Shown in pieces: positions 34,240 through 43,584 of a DNA stretch of 53,538 nt (its first letter is position 1; every line of letters begins with the position of its first letter). The translations under genes and the position numbers were made by a program. Source of the DNA: Planctomycetaceae bacterium (GTDB taxonomy: Bacteria > Planctomycetota > Planctomycetia > Pirellulales > Thermoguttaceae); contig JAAYAY010000291.1 of NCBI GenBank assembly GCA_012719125.1, forward strand, positions 1 to 53,538. Reading direction: 5' to 3'. A model generated the notes under the pieces. That model saw nothing but the letters and a program-made list of their open reading frames with translations, was not told where the DNA came from and ran no database searches.

Positions 34240-34833
34240 ATGACAGCGTCCGGTGTCAATTCGACCAGCCCTCTTGGGTTTCTGACCGTCGTGGAAGACA
34301 CAAATTCCGGTCTCTTCGGGGGATACCTCGTGCTGAACCGGTCGGGAAGGCCCTTGGAGTTCCACTGTACTGCCCCCATTCGCCCGAACCGGGCCCAGGA
34401 GATACTCTACGGCCCGACCCTGAAGCCCTACCTTTACGGCGAGCAAATCGGGCGAACCCTTCTTGAGAAGGGGAAACAGACGCCTGCTGTAGTGCTGACC
34501 GATTGCGAGCCCATGTTGGCGGTGGCCGAGTTCGTCACGCTGCCTGTCGTGCTGGTGGGGGCTGAGAAGGCAGAAGGCCACCTCCCTGCTGATTGTTCAC
34601 CCAAGGATGCAGGGGGGCTGAAGTGGCGCATCGATTCTGCACAGAAGCTGGAACCGAACCTCCGTTTTTTCCGGGTTGGTGGGCACTGCCTTGCTCTGCG
34701 AACCGGAGCCGCGCCGGAGGAGGAGAACTCGGCGGTTCAGGCGATCGATGGCGCCTCGGTTGGATTGGATCTTCGCGAGCCGTTCGAACGCATTCGTGCA
34801 GCGATTGACGAAGCGCGGCGCGGAGGCCAGTAG
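34240..34833 (+). CDS. Conserved-looking protein of unknown function, partner of the SNF2 helicase
   Basis: The 197-residue protein has no signal or membrane segment. Recognisable stretches are GFLTVVEDTNSGLFGGYLVL, PLEFHCTAPIRPNRAQEILY, GRTLLEKGKQTPAVVLTDCE and PMLAVAEFVTLPVVLVGA. The pattern looks like a genuine alpha/beta domain rather than noise, but I cannot name the family. I chose the ATG at 34240 (AGGAGAG upstream) rather than the longer frame at 34147. It ends only 5 bases before the SNF2 helicase ATG, so the two are almost certainly co-translated. Confidence 0.65.
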   Translation: MTASGVNSTSPLGFLTVVEDTNSGLFGGYLVLNRSGRPLEFHCTAPIRPNRAQEILYGPTLKPYLYGEQIGRTLLEKGKQTPAVVLTDCEPMLAVAEFVTLPVVLVGAEKAEGHLPADCSPKDAGGLKWRIDSAQKLEPNLRFFRVGGHCLALRTGAAPEEENSAVQAIDGASVGLDLREPFERIRAAIDEARRGGQ

Positions 34834-34838
34834 AACCG

Positions 34839-36671
34839 ATGGCAGAGGGATTTGAATCGAGCGGCAGCGATGGGGGCATCCGATGGAAGGCGCCTCCGCC
34901 GCCCGACGTGCACCAGCAGGAACTCGATTTCCCGGTCCAGTCCCACGTAACCGGGTGGAACCGTGCCCTCCAGCGGGAGTTCGTGCTCGAAACCCGCGAG
35001 ACCCTGTTGCGGGGCACTTCCCCCCGGGCGGTGTGCATACCCTTCGATAACCCTCCAGTGCCGGTGCACAGCTTCGTGTTTCACGACGCCGGGTATACGG
35101 GTGAGCGATTTGCGGCAGCCTGTCCACAACAGACTCCCCATCCGCAACGGCAAGGAGAGGCGAGTCAGCCGACGACTGGTCTGCATCTCACGGGGCGGAC
35201 GAGGATTCGTCCGCCCAAGGATCTCATCAAGTTGGAGGATCGACTCAAGTATCTCCTCCAGCCGTCCCTGGAGATGATCCTCTCTGAGCGGTCGCTCGAG
35301 TTTCCCTTCGTGCCCTTTCCCTATCAGATGGAAGGCATCGCGTTTCTCTATGCACGGGAGGCCGCGGTGCTTGCCGACGAGATGGGGCTGGGCAAGACGA
35401 TGCAGGCGATCACGGCGATTCGATTGCTGCTGTGCAGCGGCGAGGTCCGCAACGTGTTGCTGGTGTGTCCGAAGCCGCTCGTATCAAACTGGCAGCGCGA
35501 GTTCGCCCAATGGGCGCCGGAACTCCCGGTGGCGATCATCGAGGGAGATCAGAACCGGCGCTGCTGGCAGTGGCGACTGGAGGACGTACCCGTCAAGATC
35601 GCCAATTATGAGTTGATCCTTCGCGATCGCGATATGTTCGAAGCAGCCGACCCGTCCGGTCCCGGACCGCTCAAGTTCGATCTCGCCGTGCTGGACGAAG
35701 CGCAACGGATCAAGAACCGCCGCAGTACCACCAGCCAGGTCGCCCGATCGATCGTTCGGGGCCGAAGTTGGGCCCTGACCGGGACCCCGGTGGAGAATTG
35801 TGCCGAGGACCTGGTCGGGATCTTTGAGTTCCTGGTACCCGGCCACCTGTCTCCGGAGATGAAGCCGAGCAGGATGGGCCGCTGTGCCGGCGACTACATC
35901 CTCCGCCGAACGAAGGACAAGGTCCTCACTGAACTGCCGCCCAAGATGTTTCGGGATGCCGCCATTGAACTGTCGCCGGAGCAGCGCGAGACCTATCGGT
36001 TGGCTGAAGACGACGGCGTTTTGCGGCTCAGCGAGATGGGGGAAGGAGCCACCATCCAACACGTCTTCGAGTTGATCCTGCGGCTGAAGCAGATCTGCAA
36101 CTTCGATCCGGCAACCGGGGCCAGTGCGAAGTTCGAGCGCCTTGAGGCTGACCTGGAGGAGGTTGCGGCCAGCGGCAGGAAAGCGCTCGTGTTCAGCCAG
36201 TGGGTCAGCACGTTGCGCCGCCTCTCCGGGCAATTAGAGCGGTTCGGACCGCTCGAGTACCACGGCAAGATAGCCCCTAAGCTCCGAAACGGCATTATCG
36301 AGCAGTTTCGCAACTCGCCGGACAAACACGTCCTGCTGATCAGCTACGGCGCAGGCGGCGTCGGACTCAATCTCCAGTTCTGCGAGTACGTTTTCCTCTT
36401 CGATCGCTGGTGGAACCCTGCCATTGAAGATCAGGCAGTCAATCGAGCCCACCGGATCGGCGCCGCGGGCCCGGTCACGGTGACCCGCTTTCTCGCCTCC
36501 GATACGATTGAAGAGCGAATCAATCTCGTGCTGGAAGAAAAGCGGGAACTCTTCGAAACCATTCTGTCCGGCAGCGATCGGCCTCAGAACAAACTCGGCC
36601 TTACTCAACAAGAGATTTTCGGGCTGTTTGATCTGCGATCGCCAAGCGGACCCATCCATTACGCGGCGTGA
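34839..36671 (+). CDS. SNF2-family DEAD/DEAH-box helicase
   Basis: The 610-residue protein has an unassigned N-terminal 150 residues, then a SNF2 ATPase: motif I DEMGLGKT at about residue 180, motif Ia VLLVCPKPLVSNWQREF, motif II DEAQRIKN (DEAQ rather than DEAH) near 286, motif III ALTGTPVEN, then motif IV-VI features ALVFSQWVSTLRRL, LISYGAGGVGLNLQ and NRAHRIGA near 533. Such proteins are ATP-driven translocases that remodel protein-DNA or RNA-polymerase complexes (RapA-like). No nuclease or methylase is fused. It forms an operon with the upstream unknown gene. Confidence 0.9.
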   Translation: MAEGFESSGSDGGIRWKAPPPPDVHQQELDFPVQSHVTGWNRALQREFVLETRETLLRGTSPRAVCIPFDNPPVPVHSFVFHDAGYTGERFAAACPQQTPHPQRQGEASQPTTGLHLTGRTRIRPPKDLIKLEDRLKYLLQPSLEMILSERSLEFPFVPFPYQMEGIAFLYAREAAVLADEMGLGKTMQAITAIRLLLCSGEVRNVLLVCPKPLVSNWQREFAQWAPELPVAIIEGDQNRRCWQWRLEDVPVKIANYELILRDRDMFEAADPSGPGPLKFDLAVLDEAQRIKNRRSTTSQVARSIVRGRSWALTGTPVENCAEDLVGIFEFLVPGHLSPEMKPSRMGRCAGDYILRRTKDKVLTELPPKMFRDAAIELSPEQRETYRLAEDDGVLRLSEMGEGATIQHVFELILRLKQICNFDPATGASAKFERLEADLEEVAASGRKALVFSQWVSTLRRLSGQLERFGPLEYHGKIAPKLRNGIIEQFRNSPDKHVLLISYGAGGVGLNLQFCEYVFLFDRWWNPAIEDQAVNRAHRIGAAGPVTVTRFLASDTIEERINLVLEEKRELFETILSGSDRPQNKLGLTQQEIFGLFDLRSPSGPIHYAA

Positions 36672-37024
36672 ATCTTGCCGGGCCACCACGGCCGCACGTG
36701 GATCTCGCGGCCCTGACCATGCTCGCAGCTCCCTCGGCATGGGGGAGTCTGGCCGTCTGATCGCTGGATGCAAGGGCCGTTGCGATACTGGCGAACTGCT
36801 CCTCCCAACGGGCCACCCCCACTCGCGATATTCACTCTTTTCGGTTTGCACCGGCCTGGCTGCGGGTTTCAGCAACAATCCCGTGGTTGTTCCCGTTGCG
36901 ATGGAGGAATGTGGCCCATGCTTGATTGAAGCCATCCAACTGTTCGGAATCGTTGGGCTGGCAGCCCCCCTGCTCCGCATCGGGATGACGATGGGGCTAC
37001 GGTCGGATCGGGAGATACGGCGAT
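36672..37024. other. Non-coding region before the signalling cluster
   Basis: These 353 bases hold no gene that I can support. A TGGCAG...TGC element (36959-36975) inside it resembles a sigma-54 promoter and is listed separately. Confidence 0.45.
36959..36975 (+). promoter_or_regulatory. Possible sigma-54-type promoter of the signalling cluster
   Basis: TGGCAGCCCCCCTGCTC has the GG and GC dinucleotides spaced as in -24/-12 promoters (consensus TGGCAC-N5-TTGC), but the -12 half is TGC preceded by C instead of T. It lies 50 bases before the first signalling gene. The match is only partial. Confidence 0.25.
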
Positions 37025-37918
37025 ATGCAATTGAAAGACTACGTCGCAGCCAATCAGAAGCCACCGGCAATCGACGACCTCGTCCGTCGAATGGGCGAAA
37101 TCTCGACGCTTCCGCAGGTGGCCATGAAGACGATTGAGGTGGCAAACGATCCGAAATCGAGTGCCATTGACCTCAAGGAAGTCATCGAATCGGATGCCGC
37201 GCTTGGGGCGAGAATCCTGCGATGTGTGAACTCCTCCGCGTACGCCACGCGCGAAAGGGTCACGAATCTGCAGCAGGCAATCAGCTATCTCGGTCTCCGC
37301 CAGATTCGAGACCTCGCACTCACCGCGAGCGTGGCAGAGTTGTTTTCCAAAGAAGAGACCATCGGGCCCTACCGACGCCGTGGCCTCTGGGGACACCTTG
37401 TGGCGGTGGGCATCTGCTCGCGTCTTATTGCGATGCGGCAGAAGATCTCCGACTTCGAAGCGGCGTTCACCGCCGGTTTGCTGCACGACATCGGAATCGT
37501 CCTCGAAGACCAGTATGTGCATGGTCCGTTTCGAAGCACAGTTCAGTCGTTGAGTGAGGGCGACTTGCTCGTCGAGGCGGAGCGGAAACATCTCGGTTTC
37601 GACCATACCAGGCTTGGCGTCAAGGTGGCGGATCTCTGGAGATTCCCCGACACCGTTAAGGCCGCGATTGAGTATCATCACCGATCCGTGAACTACCGGG
37701 GCAACGAAATCGGCGTCGTTCGCTGCGTCGATGTGGCTAACCTGATCTGCACGGTCAAGGGCTATCCTTCCGTCGGACTGAAACTCGTTAGGGCCTCTCA
37801 GCCGGTTCTGAGTGCGCTTTGCCTCACCAGGGAACACATCGTCGTATTGGCAAAGGATCTGGATAAGGAGTTGGCCAAGCATGCTGCCTTGTTCGAACTC
37901 TGTCTGCCGACTCCTTGA
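37025..37918 (+). CDS. HDOD domain signalling protein
   Basis: The 297-residue protein is almost entirely an HDOD domain: ISTLPQVAMKTIEVANDPKS, ALGARILRCVNSSAY, QAISYLGLRQIRDLALTASV, LLHDIGIVLEDQ and KAAIEYHHRS. HDOD proteins are HD-superfamily modules, usually non-catalytic, that act as scaffolds or regulators in chemotaxis, motility and c-di-GMP signalling. There is no sensor or receiver domain. GGGAG lies 11 bases upstream. The last 38 bases overlap the following kinase gene, so the two are tightly coupled. It is the first gene of the eight-gene cluster. Confidence 0.88.
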   Translation: MQLKDYVAANQKPPAIDDLVRRMGEISTLPQVAMKTIEVANDPKSSAIDLKEVIESDAALGARILRCVNSSAYATRERVTNLQQAISYLGLRQIRDLALTASVAELFSKEETIGPYRRRGLWGHLVAVGICSRLIAMRQKISDFEAAFTAGLLHDIGIVLEDQYVHGPFRSTVQSLSEGDLLVEAERKHLGFDHTRLGVKVADLWRFPDTVKAAIEYHHRSVNYRGNEIGVVRCVDVANLICTVKGYPSVGLKLVRASQPVLSALCLTREHIVVLAKDLDKELAKHAALFELCLPTP

Positions 37919-40064
37919 AACACCGGCCGCGACTATAGACGACATCCTGAGTGTCGCGTCTGTCGGCGAGCCGAGTTTTGACGGTTCTCTTCGCGCCGTC
38001 GGCGCCTTGAAGTCCCACGAACCTTCGCTCGCGTTCCTGACGCTTGCGGACGGCGAGATCATCGTCCTGACCGGCGATAACGAAGGCGACGGCCTTCGAG
38101 ACGCTCAGACCGTCCTCGAACGTCTTCCAAAGCCCGCACCGGGACAGACCTCTTCGGTGCAAGCGGCGATTCGCGGCGAACAACAGACGGCCGTGGCGGT
38201 CTCTCTGCCCCTGGTGGACGGCGATGTTGTCCTGGTCTGTCTGGTCGGCACAGGGGCAGGTCAACGCTGGACAGACACCGGCCCGGGGAACGACGCGTTG
38301 AAGATCGTGGCAGCCCTCGGTCTGCTTCTGGCGGCAAACAAGGCGGAGCGGATGACGATGCTGGCTGAGGTGGAACAACTCGCGGCCGGGCATCAAGCGC
38401 TGGAGGCATCCTACGCGCGCTCTCTCGCCCGGGCCGTGGCGGAGCGGGATGAGCGACTGCAAGAACAACGGGAACACACGTCCCGCCTGCAGGCGGTGAT
38501 GATGACCGCGGCCGAGGGAATCGTCACGATCGACGCAAGCGGTTCCATCGAGTCGTTCAATGCGGCAGCGACCGCGATCTTCGGCTACTCACCCGAGGAA
38601 GTGGTCGGCTCAAACGTTGCTTTGCTGTTTTCCCACGGGCAGGACGCCGGCTCCCAAGCTCCCTGCGCCTGCCTTCTGGGAGAAGACCGAGGCAACCGGC
38701 ACGCAAACGTGCAGGAGATCCTCGGACGACGAAAGGACGGAACCATCTTCCCCCTCGAGATGGCAATCAGCGACGTCGCTCTCCAGGATCGTGTCATCGT
38801 GACGGCCATCTTGCGCGACATTACCGAGCGAAAGGCTTCAGAACGAGAACTCAAACGCCTGCACCTGTTCAATCGCATGGTCCTGGACTCCGCCGGGGAG
38901 GGGATTGTCGGCCTCGATCGCGACGGCAACGTCGTCTTCGCGAACCCCGTTGCGGAGCAGTTGCTCGGCCGGACGTCGAACGAGATGGTTGGATTGTCGC
39001 TCCACCGGTTGACGCATCATTCCCGCCAGAACTCAACCGCATACTCCTGGTACGATTGTCCGGTTTGCCGGACCCTGTCAGAAGGCACCATTTACCGTGA
39101 AGACTCCGAAGTCTTCTGGCGGTCGGACGGCAAGAGTTTTCCCGTCGAGTACGTTGCCACGCCGATGCGCGAGGAAGGTGGAATCGTTGGCGCCGTGTTG
39201 ACGTTTCAAGACATCACTCAGCGAAGGAATCTGGAGGGTCAACTGGTTCAGGCCCAGAAACTTGAGTCGATCGGCCAATTGGCCGCCGGGATTGCCCACG
39301 AGATCAATACGCCCACGCAGTTCATCGGCGACAATCTGCGTTTCCTCGAGGAGGCGTTCCGCGATCTGGCACCCGTTCTGGCCGACCTGCGTCGCGGCGA
39401 ATGCCGGGCCGCCTCCTCCTCGGCCGCCGCCGGTGCGTCCGGCGAGACGCCTCCGACGGATATCGACAGCGTGCAATACTTGATCGAGGAAATCCCCCGC
39501 GCCGTCTCGCAGTCGCTTGAAGGAGTCGAGCGAGTGGCCAAGATCGTCCGGTCGATGAAGGACTTCTCGCATCCCGGCAACGACGAGATGCAGTCCGTCG
39601 ATCTCAACCGCGCCATCGAGAGTACGCTTACCGTCTGTCGGAACGAGTGGAAATACGTGGCCGATGTGACGACCGATTTCGATCCGGATCTGCCTCCGGT
39701 CGTTTGCCTGCCCGGGGAATGCAATCAGGTCTTCCTCAACCTCATCATCAACGCATCTCACGCCATCGGCGAAGCGTTGAAGGAACGAGCCTCCGGAAAA
39801 GGAACGATCACGGTTTCCACGAAGGGGGTGGGGAAATGGGTTGAAATCCGCATTGCCGACACGGGAACCGGTATTCCCGCGGAGGCACGTACCAAGGTCT
39901 TCGATCCCTTCTTCACGACGAAGGAGGTAGGACGCGGCACTGGACAGGGGCTCGCCATCGCTCGATCGGTGATCGTCGACAAACACGGCGGCTCCCTGAC
40001 GTTTGAGACGGAGATTGGCCGCGGCACCACGTTCATCGTTCGCTTACCTTGTGACCGACAATAA
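37881..40064 (+). CDS. Soluble PAS-PAS hybrid-class sensor histidine kinase
   Basis: The 727-residue protein has no membrane segment. Residues 1-190 are unassigned, ending in a coiled coil; PAS1 starts near 203 (LQAVMMTAAEGIVTIDASGS) and PAS2 near 331 (NRMVLDSAGEGIVGLDRDGN). The H-box is LAAGIAHEINTPTQFIGDN near 470, followed by an unusually long dimerisation region, then the ATPase: NLIINASHAIGE, ADTGTGIPAEA, FTTKEVGRGTGQGLAI, GRGTTFIVRLP. I chose the ATG at 37881 because AAGGAG lies 10 bases upstream; it overlaps the HDOD gene. It probably phosphorylates the receivers that follow. Confidence 0.85.
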   Translation: MLPCSNSVCRLLETPAATIDDILSVASVGEPSFDGSLRAVGALKSHEPSLAFLTLADGEIIVLTGDNEGDGLRDAQTVLERLPKPAPGQTSSVQAAIRGEQQTAVAVSLPLVDGDVVLVCLVGTGAGQRWTDTGPGNDALKIVAALGLLLAANKAERMTMLAEVEQLAAGHQALEASYARSLARAVAERDERLQEQREHTSRLQAVMMTAAEGIVTIDASGSIESFNAAATAIFGYSPEEVVGSNVALLFSHGQDAGSQAPCACLLGEDRGNRHANVQEILGRRKDGTIFPLEMAISDVALQDRVIVTAILRDITERKASERELKRLHLFNRMVLDSAGEGIVGLDRDGNVVFANPVAEQLLGRTSNEMVGLSLHRLTHHSRQNSTAYSWYDCPVCRTLSEGTIYREDSEVFWRSDGKSFPVEYVATPMREEGGIVGAVLTFQDITQRRNLEGQLVQAQKLESIGQLAAGIAHEINTPTQFIGDNLRFLEEAFRDLAPVLADLRRGECRAASSSAAAGASGETPPTDIDSVQYLIEEIPRAVSQSLEGVERVAKIVRSMKDFSHPGNDEMQSVDLNRAIESTLTVCRNEWKYVADVTTDFDPDLPPVVCLPGECNQVFLNLIINASHAIGEALKERASGKGTITVSTKGVGKWVEIRIADTGTGIPAEARTKVFDPFFTTKEVGRGTGQGLAIARSVIVDKHGGSLTFETEIGRGTTFIVRLPCDRQ

Positions 40065-40074
40065 GGCTGCACAG

Positions 40075-41238
40075 ATGAAAAAAAGCATTCTATTTGTCGA
40101 CGATAGCAGGCAGGTTCTTGACGCACTGGCGAGGATGTTGCAGACCAAGCGAGACATCTGGTCGATGACGTTTGTCGACGACCCTCTCGAAGCCTGGGAG
40201 ATCCTGCAATCAACGTCCTTTGACGCCGTCACGTTGGACGTCAATATGCCGGTGCTCCGCGGGCTCGAACTGCTCGAGCGGATCAAGAAAACCGAGATCG
40301 GCAGGGACGTCCCCGTCGTCATGCTGACCGGTTTGGGAGACCGCCACTTGAAACGGCAGGCCCTGGACCTGGGAGCGGCCGACCTGCTCAACAAGCCGGT
40401 CGAGGCCGAGGACTTGATCGCAAGGCTTCAGAATGTCCTCCGTCTCAAGGAATACGAGGATCTGCTCAAACACGAGAACTCATGGCTCGAACGGAAGATC
40501 CAGGAACGAACGGTGGAGTTGTACCGTTCGCGACAGGAGGTCGTCTGGCGACTCGGCAAGGCGGCCGAACATCGCGACAACGACACGGGAAACCACGTCA
40601 TCCGCGTGGGGTGCATGTGCCGCGTCATTGCCGAGGCACTCGACCTGGACAGCGAGTTCGTCGAAACGCTGTTTGCGGCCGCCCCGCTCCACGATATCGG
40701 GAAGATCGGGATCCCGGATGCCATCCTGATGAAGCAGGGGCCCCTGTCCGAAGCCGAACGGCAGATCATGATGCGGCATTGCAGGATCGGCGAGAGAATC
40801 CTCACGGAAAACGCCGCGGCATTGCGCCTCTTCGATGGCGACGGCGCCGTTCCCGAAATCCGCAGCGCTGTTTCCAGCCGCAACCCGCTAATCGACATGG
40901 CTGCCAGGATTGCGTTGACCCACCACGAGAAATGGGATGGAACAGGATATCCCCAGAGCCTCTCGGGGGACGCCATTCCGATCGAGGCGCGAATCACTGC
41001 CATTGCCGACGTGTTCGACGCGCTCATGTCGGTCCGCCCGTACAAGGTCGCTTTCGACGAGCGGCGGTCGCTGGCGATCGTTTCCGATTCGGTGGGAACT
41101 CACTTCGACCCTTTGGTCTACGAGGCCTTTCTCAAGGCTCTGCCGCGAGTGCGCCGCATTCGCGAGCAACTCCGTGACTGCCCCCGCTATTCCCCACACG
41201 AGGATCATTGCGATGCACCGGATCCTGTTTGTCGATGA
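40075..41238 (+). CDS. Response regulator with intact HD-GYP output
   Basis: The 387-residue protein has a REC domain (SILFVDDSRQVL, TLDVNMPVLRGLE with the phosphoacceptor Asp, VMLTGLG, LLNKPVE), a short coiled coil, and an HD-GYP domain: HRDNDTGNHVIRVG, the HD pair in LHDIGKIGIPD near 206, and HHEKWDGTGYP near 282, then IPIEARITAIADVFDALMS. All metal-binding residues are present, so it should hydrolyse cyclic di-GMP (RpfG-like) when the receiver is activated. It starts 10 bases after the kinase. Its last 26 bases overlap the next gene. Confidence 0.92.
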   Translation: MKKSILFVDDSRQVLDALARMLQTKRDIWSMTFVDDPLEAWEILQSTSFDAVTLDVNMPVLRGLELLERIKKTEIGRDVPVVMLTGLGDRHLKRQALDLGAADLLNKPVEAEDLIARLQNVLRLKEYEDLLKHENSWLERKIQERTVELYRSRQEVVWRLGKAAEHRDNDTGNHVIRVGCMCRVIAEALDLDSEFVETLFAAAPLHDIGKIGIPDAILMKQGPLSEAERQIMMRHCRIGERILTENAAALRLFDGDGAVPEIRSAVSSRNPLIDMAARIALTHHEKWDGTGYPQSLSGDAIPIEARITAIADVFDALMSVRPYKVAFDERRSLAIVSDSVGTHFDPLVYEAFLKALPRVRRIREQLRDCPRYSPHEDHCDAPDPVCR

Positions 41239-42394
41239 CGAGCCGAAGATCCTCACGGGTCTGCAACGAATGCTCCGAAATATGCGCCGCGAATGGGAAA
41301 TGAGTTTTGCCGAAGGCGGACCTCAAGCCCTGCGGATGCTCCGAGCGAGTCCGTTCGACGTACTCGTAACCGACGCACGCATGCCGGGGATTGAAGGGGC
41401 CGAACTGCTCGAGATCGTCCGGCGCGAGTGTCCCGACACCGTCCGGATCATCCTCTCAGGCCAATGCAGTCGCGACTCGCTGTTGCGCTGCGTCGGCGTA
41501 GCCCATCAATTCCTCAGCAAACCCTGTGATTCCGAGATCCTCAAGGACACCGTTCAAAGAGTGTGTCGGTTGCGCAACTCCTTTGACGATCAAGAGATGC
41601 GAGCCACGATTTCCGCGGTCGCTTCCCTTCCGAGCGTCGTATCCACCTACGAGGCACTCCAGGCTCAGGCGGCCGGTGAGGCTTCATTGAGGACGGTCGG
41701 AGAAACGATCGCCTCCGACGTCGCCATGAGCGCGAAAGTGCTTCAACTGGTCAGCTCCGGCTTTCTCGGTTCCCCTCAAGGTGCGATCGAGATGGAGCGA
41801 GCCATCGAACTCCTGGGGGCCGAGACGTTTCGCGCCCTGGCTGCGCAGCCGAACGTATTCCGTCCCATTCCATCGGGGGAGAGATCCGAGTCGCTGCTTC
41901 GAGAACTCACGGTGCACTCCCTGGCCGTTGCCGCTGCAGCGAAACAGATCGCCGAATCGGCAACCGGAGCCCCTTCCACAATCGTGCAGTCGCGCGTTGC
42001 GGGAATGCTCCACAAGGTCGGTACTCTCGTATCCTATCCTCTGGAATCAACAGACTCCTGTATGGACCGGACTTCCTGGGATGCCCCAGCGTCGCCCCCG
42101 AAAACGTGCTGCGCCCAAGCGGGCGGTTACCTTGCCTCCTTGTGGGGACTCCCCGCCGGGATTGTCGAGGCGATCGGCTGCCATCGTTCACCGCATCGGT
42201 CCGGGAGCAGCTCTTTTTCGGCCCTGACTGCCGTACACGTCGCCAACGCGTTCGTCGAGGCGGCACGAAATGCCGACGGCGACGCCGCAGGACTCCTGGA
42301 TCATCAGTACTTGGCGAGAGTCGGGTGTACGGATCGGCTGGACGAATGGCGCGAGATCTGCCATGCCGCGTGTTTCGGTGAGGTGCTTCAATGA
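41213..42394 (+). CDS. Response regulator with HDOD output
   Basis: The 393-residue protein has a REC domain (RILFVDDEPKILTGLQRML, VLVTDARMPGIEGAELLEI with the Asp, IILSGQ, FLSKPCD) followed by a degenerate HDOD domain at about 125-340: SLPSVVSTYEALQAQAAGEA, AMSAKVLQLVSSGF, RAIELLGAETFRALA, MLHKVGTLVSYPL, GLPAGIVEAIGCHRSPH. Metal-binding HD residues are absent, so the output is probably protein interaction. The ATG at 41213 has GAGGA 9 bases upstream and overlaps the HD-GYP gene; its own TGA overlaps the next ATG by four bases (ATGA). Confidence 0.85.
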   Translation: MHRILFVDDEPKILTGLQRMLRNMRREWEMSFAEGGPQALRMLRASPFDVLVTDARMPGIEGAELLEIVRRECPDTVRIILSGQCSRDSLLRCVGVAHQFLSKPCDSEILKDTVQRVCRLRNSFDDQEMRATISAVASLPSVVSTYEALQAQAAGEASLRTVGETIASDVAMSAKVLQLVSSGFLGSPQGAIEMERAIELLGAETFRALAAQPNVFRPIPSGERSESLLRELTVHSLAVAAAAKQIAESATGAPSTIVQSRVAGMLHKVGTLVSYPLESTDSCMDRTSWDAPASPPKTCCAQAGGYLASLWGLPAGIVEAIGCHRSPHRSGSSSFSALTAVHVANAFVEAARNADGDAAGLLDHQYLARVGCTDRLDEWREICHAACFGEVLQ

Positions 42395-43551
42395 ATCAGC
42401 GCATCCTGTGTGTCGACGACGATCCGAACATCCTGATGGGGTACCAGCGCGCCTTGCGCAAACGATTCTCGATCGAAGTGGCGTTGGGCGGCGCAGAAGC
42501 GCTGCAGGCGATCGCCGATCAGGGCCCCTATGCCGTGGTGGTGGCCGACATGCGGATGCCGGGTATGAATGGGGTCGAACTGCTGGCGGAGGCCAGGAAT
42601 CTGTCGCCCCACACGGTGCGAATGATGCTCACGGGAAACGCCGATCAGCAGACGGCGTTGGAAGCCGTCAACCAGGGACAGATCTTCCGGTTCATGACGA
42701 AGCCCTGTCCTCCCGAAGACTTCGCCCGATCGCTCGAAGCCGCGTTGGAACAGCACAGGCTGATCTGCGCCGAGCAGGAGCTGCTCACGAAAACGCTCAG
42801 CGGAAGCGTCAAGGTGCTCAGCGACGTGCTGGCCCTCGCATGCCCCACGGCCTTCGGACGCTCTTCGCGAGTTCGCAATCTGGTGCGGGCCGTAGCGACC
42901 AGGCTGGCAGATCGCGACGCCTGGATGACCGAGGTCGCCGCCATGCTTTCGCAGATCGGATGCGTTGCCCTCCCGGACGAGGTTCTGGAAAAAGTGCATC
43001 GCGGGGAAGAACTGGACGGCGGGGAGTTCGAAGTCTTCGCCGCGCATCCGCTGTTGGGAAGGGACCTTCTCAAGAACATCCCTCGCCTGGAAGGAGTGGC
43101 GAAAATCGTCTGCTACCAGCAGAAACAATTCGACGGAGGCGGGTCGCCGCGAGACGCCTGCCGTGGCGAGGAGATCCCTTTGGGTAGTCGTATTCTCAAG
43201 GCCGCCCTCGACTTCGACTCGTTGATCTCTCATGCCAGCACTCCGGAAATGGCAATTGCCGAGATGTTGCACCGCAAGGGATGGTACGATCCTCGAATCC
43301 TCGAAGCCCTCCGAACGGTCCTCAACGTCACCCAGGCCCATGTCGTCCGCGAAGTGAAGATCGACGAATTGGTTGACGGGATGATCCTCGCCCGAGACGT
43401 CAAATCGCAGCAGGGAACGCTCCTGTGCGCCAAAGGGCAAGAGGTCACGAAAGCCGTGCGAATCCGATTGCGCAACTACGCCTGCAATCTCGGGATCAGC
43501 GATCCGATTCAAACGTTTGTTCCGATCGCACTTGGCACCATTGATTCGTAG
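42391..43551 (+). CDS. Response regulator with degenerate HD-GYP output
   Basis: The 386-residue protein has a REC domain (RILCVDDDPNILMGYQRAL, VVVADMRMPGMNGVELLA, MMLTGNA, FMTKPCP) and a C-terminal region that aligns by pattern with HD-GYP proteins but has lost the catalytic residues: LSQIGCVALPDEVLEKV replaces LHDIGKIGIPD, and CYQQKQFDGGGSP replaces HHEKWDGTGYP. It should not bind the metals needed for cyclic di-GMP hydrolysis; it may bind the nucleotide or partner proteins. A further C-terminal domain of about 70 residues follows (MILARDVKSQQGTLLCAKGQ). It begins within the ATGA overlap with the HDOD regulator. Confidence 0.85.
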   Translation: MNQRILCVDDDPNILMGYQRALRKRFSIEVALGGAEALQAIADQGPYAVVVADMRMPGMNGVELLAEARNLSPHTVRMMLTGNADQQTALEAVNQGQIFRFMTKPCPPEDFARSLEAALEQHRLICAEQELLTKTLSGSVKVLSDVLALACPTAFGRSSRVRNLVRAVATRLADRDAWMTEVAAMLSQIGCVALPDEVLEKVHRGEELDGGEFEVFAAHPLLGRDLLKNIPRLEGVAKIVCYQQKQFDGGGSPRDACRGEEIPLGSRILKAALDFDSLISHASTPEMAIAEMLHRKGWYDPRILEALRTVLNVTQAHVVREVKIDELVDGMILARDVKSQQGTLLCAKGQEVTKAVRIRLRNYACNLGISDPIQTFVPIALGTIDS

Positions 43552-43584
43552 ACTCGTTCCCGACTGACGGATGAGCATCAATCC

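Noticed and set aside
34240-36671. DISARM or another known defence island based on the SNF2 helicase
   Set aside because: No methylase, nuclease or DUF1998-like partner lies alongside, so a named defence system cannot be claimed.
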